A stretch of DNA of 38,586 bases from Acetobacteraceae bacterium (GCA_025360065.1 JANYCX010000018.1:1-38586); one strand, 5' to 3'; shown: positions 7,789 through 17,322, counted from the stretch's first letter. Notes: generated by a model from the letters alone, not told the origin. Numbers and translations: made by a program.

Positions 7789-7866
7789 CTGCGGAGAGTG
7801 GCCACGCCGACGGCGAGAAATTATTAAAAAGTTTTTTTGATTCTTTTTGTTTACAAAAAGAACTGC
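7789..7866 (-). repeat. Dispersed palindromic intergenic repeat, copy 1
   Basis: The hairpin at 7841-7862 pairs TTCTTTTTGT with ACAAAAAGAA around a 2-base centre. On the minus strand it is followed by a CAAAAAAACTTTTT tract and a GC-rich tail (CCGTCGGCGTGGCC, ACTCTC), the same order as in the copies at 17221, 26112 and 34971-35104. It fills the otnK-otnC gap. Confidence 0.8.
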
Positions 7867-7886
7867 TTTCTTCCGGATGCTTCCTA

Positions 7887-8519
7887 ATGTCTGAAATAGA
7901 ACTTCGCGAATTGCTCGTTGCTTTGGCCGCCAGCCTGTTCGCCCGGGGCTTCTCGGTCGGCAGCGCCGGCAACATCAGCGCGCGGGTTGCCGACGGATAC
8001 CTGATGACGCCGACCAACTCCTCGCTCGGACGCCTGGACGCAGCGCGGATATCGAAGCTCGATCCCGATTTCGTCCATATCGGTGGCGACAAGCCGTCCA
8101 AGGAAGTCTTCATGCATCGCGCCTTCTATCAAGCGCGACCGGACGCGGGCGCGGTGGTGCATCTGCATTCGACGATGGCGACCGCGGTCGCGTGTCTGCC
8201 CGATGTCGATCCGGTCAATCCGATCCCGCCGCTGACGCCGTATTTCGTCATGCGAGTGGGACGGACGATGCCGATCGTGCCGTATTATCGCCCGGGCGAT
8301 CCGACGATGGAACCGGCCATCCATGTGGCGGCACGCGATGCGCGGGCGGTGCTGCTGGCCAATCACGGGCCAGTGGTATGCGGCGCGACATTGACCGACG
8401 CGGTTTACGCCGCCGAAGAAATCGAGGAAGCAGCCAAGTTGTTCCTGCTATTGCGCGGGACCTCGCCGCGACTGCTGACGGCGCCCCAGGTCGATGATTT
8501 GCTCACGACTTTCGCCTGA
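7887..8519 (+). CDS. otnC: 3-oxo-tetronate 4-phosphate decarboxylase (OtnC), class II aldolase family
   Basis: A 210-residue class II aldolase/adducin family protein. OtnC decarboxylates 3-oxo-tetronate 4-phosphate to dihydroxyacetone phosphate, the step after OtnK. Visible are the substrate loop GSAGNISARV and TPTNSSLGRLD, the metal-binding HLHSTMATAV and the later LANHGPVVCG histidine, in the family order. It starts just after repeat copy 1 with no strong ribosome site. The stop is two bases from the stop of the convergent M81 peptidase gene. Confidence 0.88.
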   Translation: MSEIELRELLVALAASLFARGFSVGSAGNISARVADGYLMTPTNSSLGRLDAARISKLDPDFVHIGGDKPSKEVFMHRAFYQARPDAGAVVHLHSTMATAVACLPDVDPVNPIPPLTPYFVMRVGRTMPIVPYYRPGDPTMEPAIHVAARDARAVLLANHGPVVCGATLTDAVYAAEEIEEAAKLFLLLRGTSPRLLTAPQVDDLLTTFA

Positions 8520-8521
8520 TT

Positions 8522-10003
8522 TCAACGATTATCCAGCGGCCGCAGCCGCAACCCCGGCCGCAAATTCTGGAACGGTAAAATCGCCGGATCGGCAACCACC
8601 GGCCCAGGGGCGGCGGCCACCAACACTGCCTCGGCGATCGGCTGGAAATCGGCGCGGAAATGCACCGATGATTTCAACACCAGGATGCGGCACTCCGACG
8701 GCTCAATCCCGACATGTCGGAACAGCGCTTGGTCGTACGCTTGGGTTTTGCGGCTGACCACGATCACCCGCACCCCGCCCGCCTCGATCAGCGCGCACGG
8801 CCCGAGATCGGCCGGGTTGCCCTTCCCCATCGGCCCGGTATTGACGAAGTTGCCGTCAGTCAGTTTCAGGACCAGCGCGTCCACCGCCAGCGGCACCCCG
8901 TCCGACTTGCCGCCCAGCGCCAGGGCAATCCGCGCCCCCTGCCCGGCCGCGTGGCAAGCGTTGGCGGCTTCGGAATCGTTGATTAACGCCAGCACCGCGC
9001 CCTTTGCCGCTTGGCGGATCAATTCCCCGAGCAGGCCAGTGGTATCGCCATGGCCGCCGCCGCCAGGATTATCCTGGGTATCGGCGATCACCACCGGACG
9101 GGACGCGGTGGCGGCAATCGCTATCGCTTTGGTGACCGAAATCGCGGCGTCTTCAATCGCGCATTGAAACGTCGCTTCGCGCGCATCGATGAAGGCCTTG
9201 AAGGCGTCGGCCGCCGCATCGGCTTCTGCCTGCGTATCGGCGTAGGCCGCCAGCGCCACCCCGCAATCATGGAAATCGGCATAGGGAAAGCCGAAGCAAT
9301 AGGCGAGTTCGGTAACGCCCCCGGCCAGCCGGGTGCGTTCATCCATCACATCCAGCATCGGCGACATCATGGTGCATTGCATCGGCAGCGCGATCCAGTA
9401 ATCGACTTGGCGGAACGCCCGCGCCCACTTCTTGCCGCGCTTGATGCGTTCCAGCAGCAGCCGCATCGCCTGGGCACCGGCGGCACGCATGTCGATGTGC
9501 GGATAAGTGCGGAACGGCACCAGCGCGTCGCATAACGCCACCATTTTGGGTGTCAGGTTGCAATGCGGATCGAGGCTGATGGTCAGCGGCAGATCGCCGA
9601 CCACGGCGCGCACCCGGCGTAATAATTCGCCCTCCATGTCAGGGAACGAATCGGCCACCGCCGCCCCGTGCAGATCGAGGTAAATCCCGTCGAGCGGTCC
9701 GGCATCCAACGCCCGTGACAATTCGGCAATGATCAGCGCCGAAATCCGTTCAAAAGCTTCGTCCTGCACCGGCCCTGCCGGATTGGCGAAGCACCAGGCG
9801 AGCGGCACCAGATCGACGCCAACGGCTGCGTCAATCGCGCCGGCGATCGGCACTGATGTGCCGCGCACCGCGTCGAACAATCCGGCGCCCACCGTCAGGC
9901 GCGGGAAGCCGCCGGGCAGGACAAAATCGATATAGCGCGTTGGGCGCGGGGCAAAGGAATGGCTTTCATGCATGAAGCCGCCAACGGCGATGCGCAAGGT
10001 CAT
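8522..10003 (-). CDS. M81 family metallopeptidase (MlrC-like)
   Basis: A 493-residue member of the M81/MlrC family, named after the microcystin-degrading enzyme; most members are of unknown substrate. Family features include the N-terminus RIAVGGFMHESHSFAP, GIYLDLHGAAV, the probable metal-binding SLDPHCNLT, and ADTQDNPGGGGHGDTT in the middle of the protein. The ORF extends upstream to 10204, but ATG 10003 gives the family start. It is divergent from the deacetylase at 10062 with only 58 bp between them, and convergent with otnC. Confidence 0.88.
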   Translation of the reverse strand: MTLRIAVGGFMHESHSFAPRPTRYIDFVLPGGFPRLTVGAGLFDAVRGTSVPIAGAIDAAVGVDLVPLAWCFANPAGPVQDEAFERISALIIAELSRALDAGPLDGIYLDLHGAAVADSFPDMEGELLRRVRAVVGDLPLTISLDPHCNLTPKMVALCDALVPFRTYPHIDMRAAGAQAMRLLLERIKRGKKWARAFRQVDYWIALPMQCTMMSPMLDVMDERTRLAGGVTELAYCFGFPYADFHDCGVALAAYADTQAEADAAADAFKAFIDAREATFQCAIEDAAISVTKAIAIAATASRPVVIADTQDNPGGGGHGDTTGLLGELIRQAAKGAVLALINDSEAANACHAAGQGARIALALGGKSDGVPLAVDALVLKLTDGNFVNTGPMGKGNPADLGPCALIEAGGVRVIVVSRKTQAYDQALFRHVGIEPSECRILVLKSSVHFRADFQPIAEAVLVAAAPGPVVADPAILPFQNLRPGLRLRPLDNR

Positions 10004-10061
10004 GGGGTGCGATCCTAACTGTCTCGCGCTACGGTAGCGCCGATACGCCAAGGAGCAAGCG

Positions 10062-11090
10062 ATGAAAGTTTTCTGGGACCCGGCACAGCAGGCGCACGCG
10101 CCGGAATTTTTCCTGCAAAAGGGTAAGGTGCGGAAGAATTTCGAAATCCCTGCCCGCGCCGACGCCCTGATCGACGCCTGCAATGACATGCGGTTAGAGA
10201 TCATCGATCCGCCGGAGATCGATCTGTTGACGCTGCGTCAGGTCCACAGCCCAGATTATCTCGGCTTTCTGCGCGATGGTCCGCGTGCCTGGGCCGCACT
10301 TCCCGATCCGGGGGACGAGGTGGTCGCCAACATCCACCCGACGCCGGAAATGATGGCCAATGGCGCACGCCGGTCAGCAACGATCATTGGCCAGGTTGGT
10401 TGGTACACCGCCGACGCCGCCTGCCCGATTACCTTGGAGACGTTTCCGGCCGCCGTCCGTGCCGCTGCCGGCGCAATTGCTGCCGCCGATGAAGCAGCCC
10501 TCGGCCGCCACGCCTATGCGCTGGCCCGCCCGCCGGGCCATCACGCCTATGCCGCGCGTGCCGGCGGACATTGCTACCTCAATAACGCGGCATTGGCGGC
10601 CGAGCGACTGCGCATGCAGGGCGCTGCACGGGTCGCGATCCTCGACATCGACAGCCATCATGGCAACGGCACCCAGGGTATATTCTGGGATCGCGATGAC
10701 GTGTTTTTCGCCTCCATCCATGGTGATCCGAACCGTTACTATCCCTGGTATGTCGGCCATGCCGGAGAGCGTGGTGCCGGGGCCGGCATTGGCTGCAACC
10801 TCAACATGCCGCTGCTGCAAGGGGCGGATGATGAGGCGTGGCTTGCGGCCATCGGATCGGCCCTGACAGCGATCACTGCCCATCGGGTCGATGCGCTGGT
10901 CATCAGCCTCGGGTTCGATGCGAGTTGTGATGAACCGCTGGGGTTTCTCGACGTCAGCGCCGACGGGTTTGCCCGCGCAGGGGCAGCGATTCGAAAGCTA
11001 AACCGGCCCTGTGCGGTGGTGCAGGAAGGCGGCTATAATGTCGATGTTATCGGCGGGTTGCTAATCAAATTTCTTGGCGGATTGGGGTGA
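10062..11090 (+). CDS. Histone deacetylase family protein (acetylpolyamine amidohydrolase-like)
   Basis: A 342-residue zinc amidohydrolase of the arginase/deacetylase fold. The active site is intact: RPPGHH (His160, His161), the zinc-binding DIDSHHGNG (Asp195, Asp197, His199), GFDASCDEP (Asp286) and EGGYN with catalytic Tyr325. Bacterial relatives remove acetyl groups from acetylpolyamines; I cannot fix the substrate. The start has AAGGAG a few bases upstream. It overlaps the oxidoreductase gene that follows. Confidence 0.88.
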   Translation: MKVFWDPAQQAHAPEFFLQKGKVRKNFEIPARADALIDACNDMRLEIIDPPEIDLLTLRQVHSPDYLGFLRDGPRAWAALPDPGDEVVANIHPTPEMMANGARRSATIIGQVGWYTADAACPITLETFPAAVRAAAGAIAAADEAALGRHAYALARPPGHHAYAARAGGHCYLNNAALAAERLRMQGAARVAILDIDSHHGNGTQGIFWDRDDVFFASIHGDPNRYYPWYVGHAGERGAGAGIGCNLNMPLLQGADDEAWLAAIGSALTAITAHRVDALVISLGFDASCDEPLGFLDVSADGFARAGAAIRKLNRPCAVVQEGGYNVDVIGGLLIKFLGGLG

Positions 11091-11095
11091 TGGTG

Positions 11096-12052
11096 ATGTT
11101 CAAACTTGGGGTGATCGGCACGGGCATCATGGGTGAACGGATGCTGCGCGCCGCCCTTGAACACGCAGGGGATATTGCAACGATCGTCGGGGTGTGGGAC
11201 CCATCGGATGCAGCGCGTGCCCGCATCAGCGCCAGCCTGCCCGGCCTGGCCATCGCGCGATCCGCTGACGCACTGATTGCGGCATCGGACTGCGTTTACA
11301 TCGCGTCCCCGCCTGCATCCCACATCGCGCTGGCATCCGTGGTGCTGGCGGCTGGCAAGGCGGTATTCTGTGAAAAGCCGCTCGCCGCCGATCTCGCCGC
11401 CGCCGAAACATTTGTGGCCATGGCGAAAGGACAACGCGCGGCGGTAAATTTCCCAATGGCGACGTCATTCTCCGCCGAGCACATGCGCAACTGGCTCGCC
11501 GCCGGCATCATTGGCACCCCGCAATCGCTAACCATCGAGGTCGCTTTCGCCACCTGGCCACGCGGCTGGCAGCAAGGTGCGGCAAGCTGGCTCGATGGCC
11601 GTGCCGAGGGCGGCTTCACCCGCGAAGTGGTCTCGCATTTTCTGTTCCTCACTGGCCGGTTGCTCGGCCCGATCAGCCTCGGCGTGCATCAGGCGGATTT
11701 CCCGGTGGCCGATCGCAGCGAACGCGCCATCACCGCGACGCTGTCGGCGGGCGGCATCCCGATCGCCCTCACCGGCGGGGTTGGGACCACGGTGAAGGAC
11801 GACCATAATCTGTGGACCCTCGTCGGTGACAAGGGCGCGATCCGCATCCGCGACTGGGCGATTGCGGAACGACTGATCAACGGTAATTGGCAGCAAGCCG
11901 GCGACGCCATGCCGCAAGACCGCGCCCGGCCCTTGGGCCTGACACGGCAACTGGCAGGCGTGGCCGCCATGGTGCGGGGCGACGCGCATCCATTGGCGAC
12001 GTTGGAAGAAGCGCTGGCGGTGCAGAAAATTGTTGAGGGTATTTTGGGCTGA
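11096..12052 (+). CDS. Gfo/Idh/MocA family NAD(P)-dependent oxidoreductase
   Basis: A 318-residue oxidoreductase with an N-terminal Rossmann fold (LGVIGTGIMGERML), the family segment VFCEKPLAADLAAAETFV containing the catalytic-type EKP, and a C-terminal alpha/beta substrate domain. Members act on sugars, inositols or related carbonyls. ATG 11096 is preferred because GGGG lies 8 bases upstream; the ATG at 11090, overlapping the deacetylase stop, is the alternative. It closes the deacetylase operon. Together with otnK/otnC it may serve sugar-acid metabolism, but no direct link is visible. Confidence 0.82.
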   Translation: MFKLGVIGTGIMGERMLRAALEHAGDIATIVGVWDPSDAARARISASLPGLAIARSADALIAASDCVYIASPPASHIALASVVLAAGKAVFCEKPLAADLAAAETFVAMAKGQRAAVNFPMATSFSAEHMRNWLAAGIIGTPQSLTIEVAFATWPRGWQQGAASWLDGRAEGGFTREVVSHFLFLTGRLLGPISLGVHQADFPVADRSERAITATLSAGGIPIALTGGVGTTVKDDHNLWTLVGDKGAIRIRDWAIAERLINGNWQQAGDAMPQDRARPLGLTRQLAGVAAMVRGDAHPLATLEEALAVQKIVEGILG

Positions 12053-12130
12053 GGCACAACCTTGTTGAGGTCACGCATCGCCGCCATGATAGAGTGATGC
12101 GGTCACAGGACGCCAAGTCATGAACATCCG

Positions 12131-12352
12131 ATGACCCCCAGCCAGCTTGAGCTTCTGCGTCGCTATTCGGCGGGCAATGCCGGCACACGGCAAACGATCG
12201 AAGCATTAGGCGCACGCGACTATGCTGATCTGATCATTGCGCTGGCGCAGACCGATTTGCCGTTTCCCAAGCCCACGGAGTCCGCGGCCCATACTGCAAA
12301 CGTCGCAGCGGCGAGCGCGATTCTACAACCCAGATTGCGCCGTCGTGCTTGA
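12131..12352 (+). CDS. Small hypothetical protein, antitoxin-like
   Basis: A 73-residue ORF starting LELLRRYSAGNAGTRQTIEAL, which resembles small alphaproteobacterial proteins of the LELLRRYAAGEISWxAL type that often sit beside PIN-domain toxins. No toxin gene is adjacent. The C-terminus is Arg-rich and the stop lies just before a dispersed repeat, so the tail could be altered. Either a solitary antitoxin-like remnant or an unrelated small protein. Confidence 0.4.
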   Translation: MTPSQLELLRRYSAGNAGTRQTIEALGARDYADLIIALAQTDLPFPKPTESAAHTANVAAASAILQPRLRRRA

Positions 12353-12381
12353 AATCGCGATTAGTGCCATTTCCATCCTCG

Positions 12382-12471
12382 TCACTGCGAGGCGAAGCCG
12401 TGGTAGTCCAGGCGTTCACATTCGGCGTTGGGTGCGGTCGTCCTGGATCGCCACGCTTCGCTCGCGATGAC
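12382..12471. repeat. Dispersed inverted-repeat element (GTCACTGCGAGGCGAAGC type)
   Basis: The left arm 12382-12398 (GTCACTGCGAGGCGAAGC) is an imperfect reverse complement of the right arm 12455-12471 (GCTTCGCTCGCGATGAC), with about 56 bases between. A related half copy occurs at 17323-17354. Such elements are common non-coding repeats in proteobacteria. The rest of the 12353-12505 gap shows nothing else. Confidence 0.7.
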
Positions 12472-12505
12472 AGGGATGGAGGACGTCCACAAAGAACTTG
12501 CTGGA

Positions 12506-12855
12506 TTAAGCTAAGCGTTCAGCAAACTTAAACCGCATGTGGAAGCACCCTTCAGAATTTTCGTTTGGCAACAGTTCGAAATTTTCAATTCTTAAAAGAC
12601 CAAGATACCCAGTTCGTTGAAATGAACCAAATAGTATATCCGTCGGCACGATATCAGCTGTCTCTATCACCACACAATCCCGACGAATTGCTTCGATCAA
12701 GCTGTTCCACTTTGGGATACCAGGGCGCGCAAAAGGATCGTCGTGCCATTGCTTGTGTTCCCGCATCGCCAGTGCTTGTGAATACATGGATATAGTTGGC
12801 CATCGTATTCGGCGAACCAAGAACCACGAATACCGCGAGTCTGAAACTTGGACAT
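12506..12855 (-). pseudogene. Hypothetical gene interrupted by a frameshift
   Basis: The frame from ATG 12855 reads MSKFQTRGIRGSWFAEY and continues through LYPCIHKHW; a second frame, shifted by one, continues with HDDPFARPGIPKWNSLIEAI to a stop at 12506. The two halves join near 12740-12770 and together give a plausible protein of about 115 residues. The shift fits loss of one base. The start is two bases after the aspartate dehydrogenase stop, behind GGGGAGCTGAGG, so it was the second gene of that operon. Lower GC than its neighbours suggests acquired DNA. I do not recognise the family. Confidence 0.5.
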
Positions 12856-12857
12856 CC

Positions 12858-13658
12858 TCAGCTCCCCACCTTCAACACACTCGTCAGCCCCCGCAAGCAC
12901 GCCAGTACCGACAGCGGCGTAAGCTTGCCGGTGCGCGGATTGCCCTCGGATGGCACATTCTCCACCGTCATAGTCAGCCGCGCGGCGTCCGCTTCCACCC
13001 GGATGGTATGAATATTGCGATCCACCCCCGGATCGGCCCATAGCCGCACCGTGGTCCGTTCCGGCCCAATCCCGGCGAGCGCCAAAGCGGCCGCCACATT
13101 CACATTGGCCGGGAAGCCGGCCGCCGCATCAAACGCATTGCCCTCGAAAATCAACGTCGGCGTAGTGATCGCCGCGACATCCACCCCATGCGCCACCAGA
13201 TACGGCGCGCCAACCCAGCCCCGTGGTGGCTTGCGGCTTTCGATGCTGACCTGGGCAACATTGCCCTCCGCACACGCCCGCACCGCATCCAACCCAAGCA
13301 GCGCCCCGGTTGGCACCATGATACGGGCGCCATGGGCGCGGGCGAGGTCTATCAGGAACATCCGCGGCAGCAGCGCCCCCACCGAACTCGGCACGAAAAT
13401 CCGCCCGGCCTCCAGCGCCGGCACCGCAATGGACTCAAACGCCGACGCCGGCGCTGCTTCAACCACAATATCCGCGCAGGCCAACGCATGAACCGCAACC
13501 ACCGTAGGCGGCGCACGGAAATCGGCCACCATCCCGCGCGCCTTGTCCGCATCACGGCCAGCCACCGCCACCAGCCGCAACCCATCAACGCCACGATCCA
13601 GCGCGCGCGCCAATGGCAGGCCAATGGCCCCAAGTCCGGCGATACCAACTGTCAACAT
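12858..13658 (-). CDS. Aspartate dehydrogenase (DUF108 family)
   Basis: A 266-residue L-aspartate dehydrogenase-type protein that would oxidise aspartate to iminoaspartate with NAD(P), as an alternative to NadB in NAD synthesis, or work in reverse. The N-terminal Rossmann motif is VGIAGLGAIGLPLA. The C-terminal domain shows GFPANVNVAAALALAG, DRNIHTI with the catalytic His, and ENVPSEGNPRTGKLTPLSV, all characteristic. No nadA or nadC is in the window, so the pathway role is unproven. The start lies close to tRNA-His, which is on the same strand upstream. Confidence 0.85.
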   Translation of the reverse strand: MLTVGIAGLGAIGLPLARALDRGVDGLRLVAVAGRDADKARGMVADFRAPPTVVAVHALACADIVVEAAPASAFESIAVPALEAGRIFVPSSVGALLPRMFLIDLARAHGARIMVPTGALLGLDAVRACAEGNVAQVSIESRKPPRGWVGAPYLVAHGVDVAAITTPTLIFEGNAFDAAAGFPANVNVAAALALAGIGPERTTVRLWADPGVDRNIHTIRVEADAARLTMTVENVPSEGNPRTGKLTPLSVLACLRGLTSVLKVGS

Positions 13659-13671
13659 GAGAATTTTCCAC

Positions 13672-13748
13672 TGGGGCGAACGACGGGGCTCGAACCCGCG
13701 ACATCCAAGACCACAACCTGGCGCTCTGCCAGCTGAGCTACATCCGCC
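13672..13748 (-). tRNA. tRNA-His (anticodon GTG)
   Basis: Read on the minus strand it folds into a cloverleaf: an acceptor stem with the extra G(-1) paired to C73 typical of tRNA-His, D-arm TAGCTCAGCTGGCAGAGC, anticodon loop TTGTGGT with anticodon GTG, T-arm GGGTTCGAGCCCC, and an encoded CCA end at 13672-13674. Confidence 0.95.
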
Positions 13749-13812
13749 ATCAGGAGAAACCCCCGACTTCCAGTGAGCATCGGCTTTAGGCCAAACTCAC
13801 CTCCCGCGTCAA

Positions 13813-14973
13813 TCACTTCCCGAACAAGCGTGCCAAGCGTGCGACCGCCTCATGCAAAACCTCATCCCGCTTGCAGAAGGCAAAGCGGGCGAAGTATTTC
13901 GGCCCCTCCCCCTCATAAAACGCGGTGACCGGGATCGCGGTAACTTTGGCGTGCTCGGTGATATAGCGGCAGAACGCCACATCGTCGCCATTAAACCCCA
14001 GCGGGCGGAAATCGGCGGAGATAAAATAGCTGCCATGGGTCGGCAGCACGGCAAAGCCAATTCGCGCCAACCCGACCGCCAAAATGTCGCGCTTCCTTTG
14101 CAAATCAGCCGCCAGCCCGGCGAAATACGCATCATCCTTGGCGAGCCCGACCGCCACCGCCCGCTGTAAATTTGGCGGCGTGGTGAAAGTAAGATTTTGA
14201 TGCGCTTTGGTCGCAACATTGGCGAGTGCCGGGCACGCGGTAATGTAGCCGATCTTCCACCCGGTCAGCGCGAAGGTTTTGCCCGCCGATCCCACCCGAA
14301 AACACCGATCCCGCATCCCCGGCAAGGTCATCAACGGGATATGCGCCAGGCCGTCGAGCACCAGATGCTCGTACACCTCATCACACACCGCATAGCAATC
14401 ATGTTTCAGCACCAGATCGGCGATGAACTGCAATTCGTCGCGGGTGAACACCTTGCCGGCCGGGTTCATCGGCGAGTTCAGCAGAATCGCCTTGGTCTTC
14501 GGCCCGAACGCTGCCGCCAGTTCATCGCGCGGCAAGTCCCACTGCGGCGGGTTGAGCCGCACCAGCACCGGGACCGCCCCCAACAACCGCACCACCGGCA
14601 AATAGGTGTCGTAAAGCGGTTCGATCAGCACCACCTCGTCACCCGGGTTCAGCAGCCCCATCAGGCAGGCGGTGATCGCCTCGGTCGCCCCCGAGGTCAC
14701 CACCACTTCGGTATCGGCGTTCACATCGATCCCATAAAACCGCTTATTGGCCACCGCCACCGCCTGACGAAGTTCCGCCACCCCGGTCATCGGCGGATAC
14801 TGGTTGCGGCCATCGCGCAAGGCGGCAACTGCGGCATCCAGCACATCCGCCGGCCCGTCGGTGTCCGGAAAGCCCTGCCCGAGATTGATCGCACCGTGCT
14901 GGGCGGCCAACGCCGACATCACGGTAAAAATAGTGGTGCCGAGACCGGCAAGCTGGGTGTTGAGCGGCTTCAC
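13813..14973 (-). CDS. Class I/II pyridoxal-phosphate aminotransferase (kynurenine/methionine aminotransferase-like)
   Basis: A 386-residue fold-type I aminotransferase. Key segments are INLGQGFPDTDGP (about 29-41), the cofactor-binding SGATEAI, NSPMNPAGKV (166-175), CDEVYEHL with the cofactor-binding Asp (about 198), and SAGKTFALTGWK with the Schiff-base Lys232. GQGFPD followed by this arrangement is typical of the kynurenine-oxoglutarate/methionine aminotransferase group (YbdL-like). The substrate cannot be fixed. It is divergent from glnB across a 264-bp region. Confidence 0.88.
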   Translation of the reverse strand: MKPLNTQLAGLGTTIFTVMSALAAQHGAINLGQGFPDTDGPADVLDAAVAALRDGRNQYPPMTGVAELRQAVAVANKRFYGIDVNADTEVVVTSGATEAITACLMGLLNPGDEVVLIEPLYDTYLPVVRLLGAVPVLVRLNPPQWDLPRDELAAAFGPKTKAILLNSPMNPAGKVFTRDELQFIADLVLKHDCYAVCDEVYEHLVLDGLAHIPLMTLPGMRDRCFRVGSAGKTFALTGWKIGYITACPALANVATKAHQNLTFTTPPNLQRAVAVGLAKDDAYFAGLAADLQRKRDILAVGLARIGFAVLPTHGSYFISADFRPLGFNGDDVAFCRYITEHAKVTAIPVTAFYEGEGPKYFARFAFCKRDEVLHEAVARLARLFGK

Positions 14974-15013
14974 GATCGACTTGCCTCAGGTTCATGATAC
15001 AAAGCCGACATTA

Positions 15014-15027
15014 CGGGCAGCTGCCCG
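15014..15027. promoter_or_regulatory. 14-bp perfect palindrome upstream of glnB
   Basis: CGGGCAGCTGCCCG is a perfect palindrome about 110 bp upstream of the sigma-54 promoter, a usual distance for an activator site. It is not a clear match to the NtrC consensus, so its role is uncertain. Confidence 0.35.
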
Positions 15028-15136
15028 ATGGTTCAAGACAGACTGATCTGCCGCGAAATCAGGCACACTTGCCCGCATTTCAGGCAGCCCACCACAGCAA
15101 CGCCCCGCAAACCCCCGGAGACAGCGGATTGCCGGC

Positions 15137-15152
15137 TGGCACGCATCATGCA
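15137..15152 (+). promoter_or_regulatory. Sigma-54 promoter for glnB
   Basis: TGGCAC-GCATC-ATGCA fits the RpoN -24/-12 consensus with one mismatch. Transcription would start near 15163, about 75 bases before glnB. NtrC/sigma-54 control of glnB-glnA is well known in alphaproteobacteria. Confidence 0.75.
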
Positions 15153-15204
15153 AACCTATCAATCGGTCCAACCCGCGCGGGATGGCCGGTTCATCGACGC
15201 GTGA

Positions 15205-15576
<372 letters not shown>

Positions 15577-15638
15577 AGTTTACCCCTTTCCAGGGATACC
15601 CTCAGCGCAGGGAACCCCTTAAAGGAGCGCCAAAGGGG

Positions 15639-15653
15639 GCCGCATCGTGCGGC
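15639..15653 (+). other. Small hairpin in the glnB-glnA gap
   Basis: GCCGCA, loop TCG, TGCGGC: a perfect 6-bp stem in the 131-base glnB-glnA gap, with no T-run. It may slow transcription or protect an RNA end between the two genes. Confidence 0.4.
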
Positions 15654-15707
15654 TTCATATCCTGCCCGCCAAACTGGCCGGGCGACTGAACAGAGGACGA
15701 TAAAGCG

Positions 15708-17147
15708 ATGGCGAAGAAAGCCGCGGCGGTTGCCGGCAAAAGCAGCGTCGACAAGGTGCTGGACATGATGAAAGAAAACGGGGTCGAATACGTCGATCTC
15801 CGCTTCACCGACCCGCGCGGCAAGTGGCACCACACCGCCCAGCACGTGTCGACCATCGACGACGACGCCTTCCGTGACGGAATCATGTTCGACGGATCGT
15901 CCATCGCCGGCTGGAAAGCGATCAATGAGTCCGACATGATCCTGATGATGGACCCGACCAGCGCCGTCATGGACCCGTTCGCTGCCAAGCCGAGCCTGAT
16001 CATTTTCTGCGACATTATCGAGCCTTCGACCGGCCAGTCCTACACCCGCGACCCGCGTAGCACGGCGAAAAAGGCCGAAGCCTACGTCAAAGCGTCCGGC
16101 ATTGGCGATGCCGTGTTCATGGGCCCGGAAGCCGAATTCTTCATCTTCGACAACGTGAAGTTCGGCACTGGTGGCAATTATGGCATCTATCAGCTCGACA
16201 GCATCGAAGGCCCGCAAGCCAGCCTGAAAGATTACGCCGAAGGCAATATGGGCCATCGCCCGGTGGTCAAAGGCGGCTACTTCCCGGTGCCGCCAGTCGA
16301 TAGCGAAAGCGACATGCGCGCCGAAATGCTGTCCACCATGGGCGAAATGGGCCTGGTGATCGAAAAGCATCATCACGAAGTGGCGCAAAGCCAGCACGAA
16401 CTCGGCACCAAATTCGGCCTGCTGACCGACATGGCCGACCAGATGCAAATCTACAAATACTGTGTCCACAATGTCGCCCACAGCTACGGCAAGTCGGCAA
16501 CCTTCATGCCGAAACCGATCCAGGGCGATAACGGCTCGGGCATGCACGTCCATCAGTCGATCTGGAAAGCCGGCAAACCGCTGTTCGCCGGCAATGCCTA
16601 TGCCGATCTGTCGGAAATGGCGCTTTACTATATCGGCGGCATTATCAAGCATGCCAAGGCGCTCAACGCCTTCACCAACCCGTCGACCAACAGCTACAAG
16701 CGCCTGATCCCAGGCTTTGAAGCGCCCGTGCTTCTCGCCTACTCGGCCCGCAACCGCTCGGCCTCGTGCCGCATCCCGTATGCAACCAACCCGAAAGCCA
16801 AGCGGGTCGAAGTGCGCTTCCCCGACCCGACCGCCAATCCCTATTTGGCGTTCTCGGCGATGCTGATGGCCGGCCTCGACGGCATCAAAAACAAAATCCA
16901 CCCCGGCGACCCGATGGACAAGGACCTTTACGATCTTCCCCCCGAAGAACTCAAAGGCATCCCCACCGTCTGCGGCAGCCTGCGTGAAGCCCTCGGCGCA
17001 CTCGCCGCCGATCACGACTTCCTGTTGGCCGGTGATGTGTTCAGCAAAGATCAGATCGAAAGCTATATCGAACTGAAATGGAGCGAAGTGTACCGCTTCG
17101 AACACACCCCGCATCCGGTTGAGTTCGAGATGTATTACTCGGTCTGA
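15708..17147 (+). CDS. glnA: Type I glutamine synthetase
   Basis: A 479-residue GlnA, joining ammonia to glutamate with ATP. Family segments are present in order: [32 protein letters not shown] with metal-binding glutamates, [21 protein letters not shown], and [11 protein letters not shown]. The adenylylation tyrosine is Tyr408 in [10 protein letters not shown], so it should be regulated by GlnE with GlnB. The start has AGAGGACGATAAAGCG before the ATG. A terminator follows at 17170. Confidence 0.97.
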   Translation: MAKKAAAVAGKSSVDKVLDMMKENGVEYVDLRFTDPRGKWHHTAQHVSTIDDDAFRDGIMFDGSSIAGWKAINESDMILMMDPTSAVMDPFAAKPSLIIFCDIIEPSTGQSYTRDPRSTAKKAEAYVKASGIGDAVFMGPEAEFFIFDNVKFGTGGNYGIYQLDSIEGPQASLKDYAEGNMGHRPVVKGGYFPVPPVDSESDMRAEMLSTMGEMGLVIEKHHHEVAQSQHELGTKFGLLTDMADQMQIYKYCVHNVAHSYGKSATFMPKPIQGDNGSGMHVHQSIWKAGKPLFAGNAYADLSEMALYYIGGIIKHAKALNAFTNPSTNSYKRLIPGFEAPVLLAYSARNRSASCRIPYATNPKAKRVEVRFPDPTANPYLAFSAMLMAGLDGIKNKIHPGDPMDKDLYDLPPEELKGIPTVCGSLREALGALAADHDFLLAGDVFSKDQIESYIELKWSEVYRFEHTPHPVEFEMYYSV

Positions 17148-17169
17148 GGATCGGGTTTTCGGAAAACGT

Positions 17170-17201
17170 CCCGTGGCCCGAAAGGGTTGCGGGGGTTTTT
17201 T
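17170..17201 (+). terminator. Rho-independent terminator after glnA
   Basis: CCCGTGGCCC pairs with GGGTTGCGGG (10 bp including G-T pairs) around a GAAA tetraloop, followed after two G by six T. It lies 22 bases after the glnA stop. Confidence 0.85.
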
Positions 17202-17220
17202 ATCTAGGGCAAGGCAAGTA

Positions 17221-17295
17221 TGTTCTTTTTGTGAACAAAAAGAACCAAAAAAACTTCATCCATTCCTTGCCGTTGGGGTGCCCACTCTCGCTCGT
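17221..17295 (+). repeat. Dispersed palindromic intergenic repeat, copy 2
   Basis: The hairpin core is at 17223-17244 (TTCTTTTTGT, two bases, ACAAAAAGAA), followed by CCAAAAAAACTT and GCCGTTGGGGTGCCCACTCT. Same order as the other copies. It lies just after the glnA terminator. Confidence 0.8.
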
Positions 17296-17322
17296 TCTTT
17301 GCAGGCGACGCTCGGAAAAACA

